A stretch of DNA of 64,000 bases from positions 62,001 to 126,000 of the forward strand of contig NZ_JALQEM010000038.1 of assembly GCF_023630705.1 (NCBI RefSeq). The letters are read 5' to 3'. Every line of letters begins with the position of its first letter. The stretch's first letter is position 1. Source of the stretch: Caballeronia sp. GAFFF1 (GTDB taxonomy: Bacteria > Pseudomonadota > Gammaproteobacteria > Burkholderiales > Burkholderiaceae). Of this stretch, positions 62,018-64,000 are shown in pieces. Under the pieces are notes generated by a model. That model searched no databases. It had not been told where the DNA came from and worked only from the letters and a program-made list of their open reading frames with translations. The position numbers and the translations under genes were made by a program.

Positions 62018-63127
62018 ATGGAGCGAGCCTTCTTCGAGGCGCGGCTGGCCGATACGAAGCTGTCGCTCGCGTACGTCGAACGTCTGCAAACGGAGCCGTG
62101 GCGTTACGGTTTCCTTCCGCTGCTGCGCAGCGTCGGCGCACGTTCGTCCGTGGAAGCCATCGGCTCTGCACACTTGCCCGCGACTGAGCCGTTCCGCCTT
62201 GGTCAACGTCCGAGCCTGATCTTCGCTCCATGCGAGGTGGCAAGCGCGGAACTCAAAAGCGGCAAACTGCACATCCGGCTTTTCGGACTTGGCATGCTCG
62301 GCCCGAACGGATCGTTGCCGATACACGTTACCGAGATCGCCCGTGAGCGTGAGGAAAGTCGCAGGGATCCGACGCTCAGCCACTTCCTGAACATCTTTCA
62401 TCACCGCTCGCTCTCGCTGCTGTATCGGGCGTGGGCGTCGGCCCAATCGACGGCCAGCCTCGATCGTTCGCACGATGAGCGATTCTCGCTGTACATGGCA
62501 AGCGTCTCCGGGCACGCGCTCAGGCGGGACCGAATCCCGTTCCTGCCCGAGCACGCGCGCCTGTCAGCCGCTTCGCATCTTGTGTGTGGAGCCCGCAACG
62601 TGGACGGCCTGCGCGCTTCACTGGCCGCTTATTTCCGCGTGCCGCTCAAGATCGAGGAGTACCAGCTCCACTGGATGGTCATCCCCGCGCAGAACCGGAG
62701 CATCATGGGCGAACAGCGCATGTCCTCGTACCTGAGCGCCGGCGCCATGCTCGGCGAACAGACGCCGGATTGCCAGTACCGCTTTCGCATCGTGATCGGC
62801 CCACTGCACATTGAGGACTATCAACGTTTCACGCCACGCGGCTCGGAACTACTGCGCCTGGTCGAAGGGGTGAGGGCGTTCGTCAGCGAAGAATACGACT
62901 GGGAACTCGAGTTGCAGATCGAACCCGAGAGCGCGCCGCCCGCGGTGCTGGGCGGTGCGCAACAGCTGGGCTGGTCGAGCTGGCTGGGTCAATCGCCGGC
63001 CGGTGTGCCGATTACCGGCATGCGATTCGAACCCGAGCAATACATGCTTCAGTTGCGGGAAAACGCGGTGCGGCGAGCGAACGCGCAGGGGGGAACGAGC
63101 GGCTGCGTCGTCGAAGCAAAGCGCTGA
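62018..63127 (+). CDS. Type VI secretion baseplate subunit TssG (second, divergent copy)
   Basis: The 369-residue protein is an intact TssG with the same hallmarks as the first copy: LQTEPWRYGFLPLLRSV, FRLGQRPSLIFAP, LFGLGMLGPNGSLPIHVTE and QQLGWSSWLGQSP. Its C-terminus is about 19 residues longer (ending SGCVVEAKR). The ATG at 62018 is used; GTG at 62006 is an alternative. It belongs with the tssF copy at 56125, from which it is parted by the spike-effector and PAAR genes, whereas in the main cluster tssF and tssG overlap. Confidence 0.92.
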   Translation: MERAFFEARLADTKLSLAYVERLQTEPWRYGFLPLLRSVGARSSVEAIGSAHLPATEPFRLGQRPSLIFAPCEVASAELKSGKLHIRLFGLGMLGPNGSLPIHVTEIAREREESRRDPTLSHFLNIFHHRSLSLLYRAWASAQSTASLDRSHDERFSLYMASVSGHALRRDRIPFLPEHARLSAASHLVCGARNVDGLRASLAAYFRVPLKIEEYQLHWMVIPAQNRSIMGEQRMSSYLSAGAMLGEQTPDCQYRFRIVIGPLHIEDYQRFTPRGSELLRLVEGVRAFVSEEYDWELELQIEPESAPPAVLGGAQQLGWSSWLGQSPAGVPITGMRFEPEQYMLQLRENAVRRANAQGGTSGCVVEAKR

Positions 63128-63325
63128 GGCGGTGGACGCCGCGGCGCTTGACGCGCGCAACACCTCATGGTGTTGAGGGGGCGACCTACCAGCGAAGCAA
63201 GAGCCTGTGTCCTACCTGCCAATGTCGTTCCTACGGGCACGCGCCACTAGCACATTCCACGACTAAAAGCCCGCCGCCCCACGCGCCGCCCGCGCCGCTC
63301 ATCGCTCTAAACAACGCACAACCCC

Positions 63326-64000
63326 TCACCTTTTCTCCGGCAACGCATAAGCAATCACATAATCTCCGAGCTTGGTCAGAAACGACCCGTGCCCGCCGGC
63401 CGCGATCAGCACGTACTGCTTGCCGTTCGCCTCATACGTCATCGGCGTCGCCTGTCCGCCTGCCGGCAGACGCGTGTGCCACAACTCCTCGCCGGTATCG
63501 GTGCTGAATGCGCGCAGATAATCGTCCGACGTCGCGCCGATAAAGAACACGTGACCCGCCGTCGTCATCGGGCCGCCGAGCATCGGCATGCCCATCTTGA
63601 ACGGAAGCGGAATGGGCGATGCATCGCGTGTCGTGCCGATGCGCTTCTTCCAGATCACCTTGTTCGTCTGCAGATCGAGCGCCGACACATAGCCCCAGGC
63701 CGGCTGCTTGCAAGGCAGGCGCAGCGGCGACAGGAACGGATTCAGCGTCACGCCGAACGGCACGCCGTACTGCGGCTGAATGCCCGTTTCGGCGCCGGTG
63801 CCCGACTGTCCGGCCTGCGGCGGCTCCATCGGGTTGTTCGGCCCGCGCGGAATCAGCTTCGAGACGAACGGCAGCGCGATCGGGTTCGCAATCGCAATGC
63901 GTCGGTCCGTATCGACGGCAAGCCCGCCCCACTCGAACATGCCCAGATTGCCCGGGAATACAAGCGTGCCTTGCTCCGACGGCGGCGTGTACGGCCCCTC
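63326..64000 (-). CDS. gcd: Membrane-bound PQQ-dependent glucose dehydrogenase, C-terminal part (5' end outside window)
   Basis: The frame continues past the window edge. The visible 224 residues are the end of an eight-bladed PQQ propeller: SEQGTLVFPGNLGMFEWGG, FVSKLIPRGPNNPMEPP, KQPAWGYVSALDLQTNKVIW, MPMLGGPMTTAGHVFFIGAT and QATPMTYEANGKQYVL, ending GDYVIAYALPEKR. These match the C-terminus of E. coli-type Gcd closely. The enzyme oxidises glucose to gluconolactone in the periplasm and feeds electrons to ubiquinone; in soil bacteria the gluconic acid dissolves mineral phosphate. Quinate/shikimate dehydrogenase is a less likely alternative. Confidence 0.85.
   Translation of the reverse strand, partial: EGPYTPPSEQGTLVFPGNLGMFEWGGLAVDTDRRIAIANPIALPFVSKLIPRGPNNPMEPPQAGQSGTGAETGIQPQYGVPFGVTLNPFLSPLRLPCKQPAWGYVSALDLQTNKVIWKKRIGTTRDASPIPLPFKMGMPMLGGPMTTAGHVFFIGATSDDYLRAFSTDTGEELWHTRLPAGGQATPMTYEANGKQYVLIAAGGHGSFLTKLGDYVIAYALPEKR

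Overview
The window looks like a piece of a secondary replicon (chromid or megaplasmid) of a Burkholderiaceae bacterium, most likely of the Paraburkholderia/Caballeronia group. The reasons are the high G+C content, an ACC deaminase (acdS) of canonical 338 residues next to an AcdR-type Lrp regulator, a membrane PQQ glucose dehydrogenase, a large type VI secretion (T6SS) locus, and a complete replication/partition module (parAB, an iteron-bearing origin, and a RepB-type initiator). I infer the genus from gene content and cannot confirm it without a search.

Layout. 1-6.7 kb: end of a hybrid sensor kinase, a decayed LacI regulator cut off by a YhcG/DUF1016 nuclease, a ThDP enzyme with a Tat-like leader, and a glycosyltransferase. 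6-8.4 kb: a phospholipid trio resembling the E. coli ynb genes (CDP-alcohol phosphatidyltransferase, acyltransferase, CDP-diglyceride synthetase). 8.5-14.6 kb: semialdehyde dehydrogenase, a frameshifted NAD(P)-dependent dehydrogenase, argG, a DUF1330 protein, and acdS/acdR. 14.6-24.1 kb: TonB-dependent siderophore receptor with a Fur-box-like site, a small DMT transporter, a Gfo/Idh/MocA oxidoreductase, and a LysR regulator divergent from an M20 peptidase / MFS / serine hydrolase operon. 24.15-26.5 kb is gene-poor, with a 15-bp minisatellite and two copies of a palindrome that may be centromere sites. 26.5-30.7 kb is the replicon core. 30.7-33.5 kb holds an MFS transporter and a glycoside-hydrolase-like lipoprotein.

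33.9-53.4 kb is a T6SS locus in two divergent arms: tssH-tssB-tssC-hcp-tssJ-tssK-tssL-tssM leftward and tagK-like-tagJ-tssE-tssF-tssG-tssA rightward. TssJLM is the membrane complex, TssBC/ClpV the sheath and its recycling ATPase, Hcp the tube, and TssAEFGK the baseplate and assembly parts. After a small disordered protein, a YihY/BrkB membrane protein and a decayed gene, a second rightward module (56.1-63.1 kb) encodes a second TssF, one long ORF joining a truncated VgrG to a BTH_I2691-like effector body and a DUF6708-like C-terminus, a PAAR protein, and a second TssG. This spike-effector chimera enclosed by its own baseplate paralogues is the most unusual structure here. The window ends in the 3' part of a PQQ glucose dehydrogenase gene (gcd).

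Two genes (the LacI remnant and the dehydrogenase at 10.1-10.9 kb) carry single frameshifts that could be real decay or sequencing errors.
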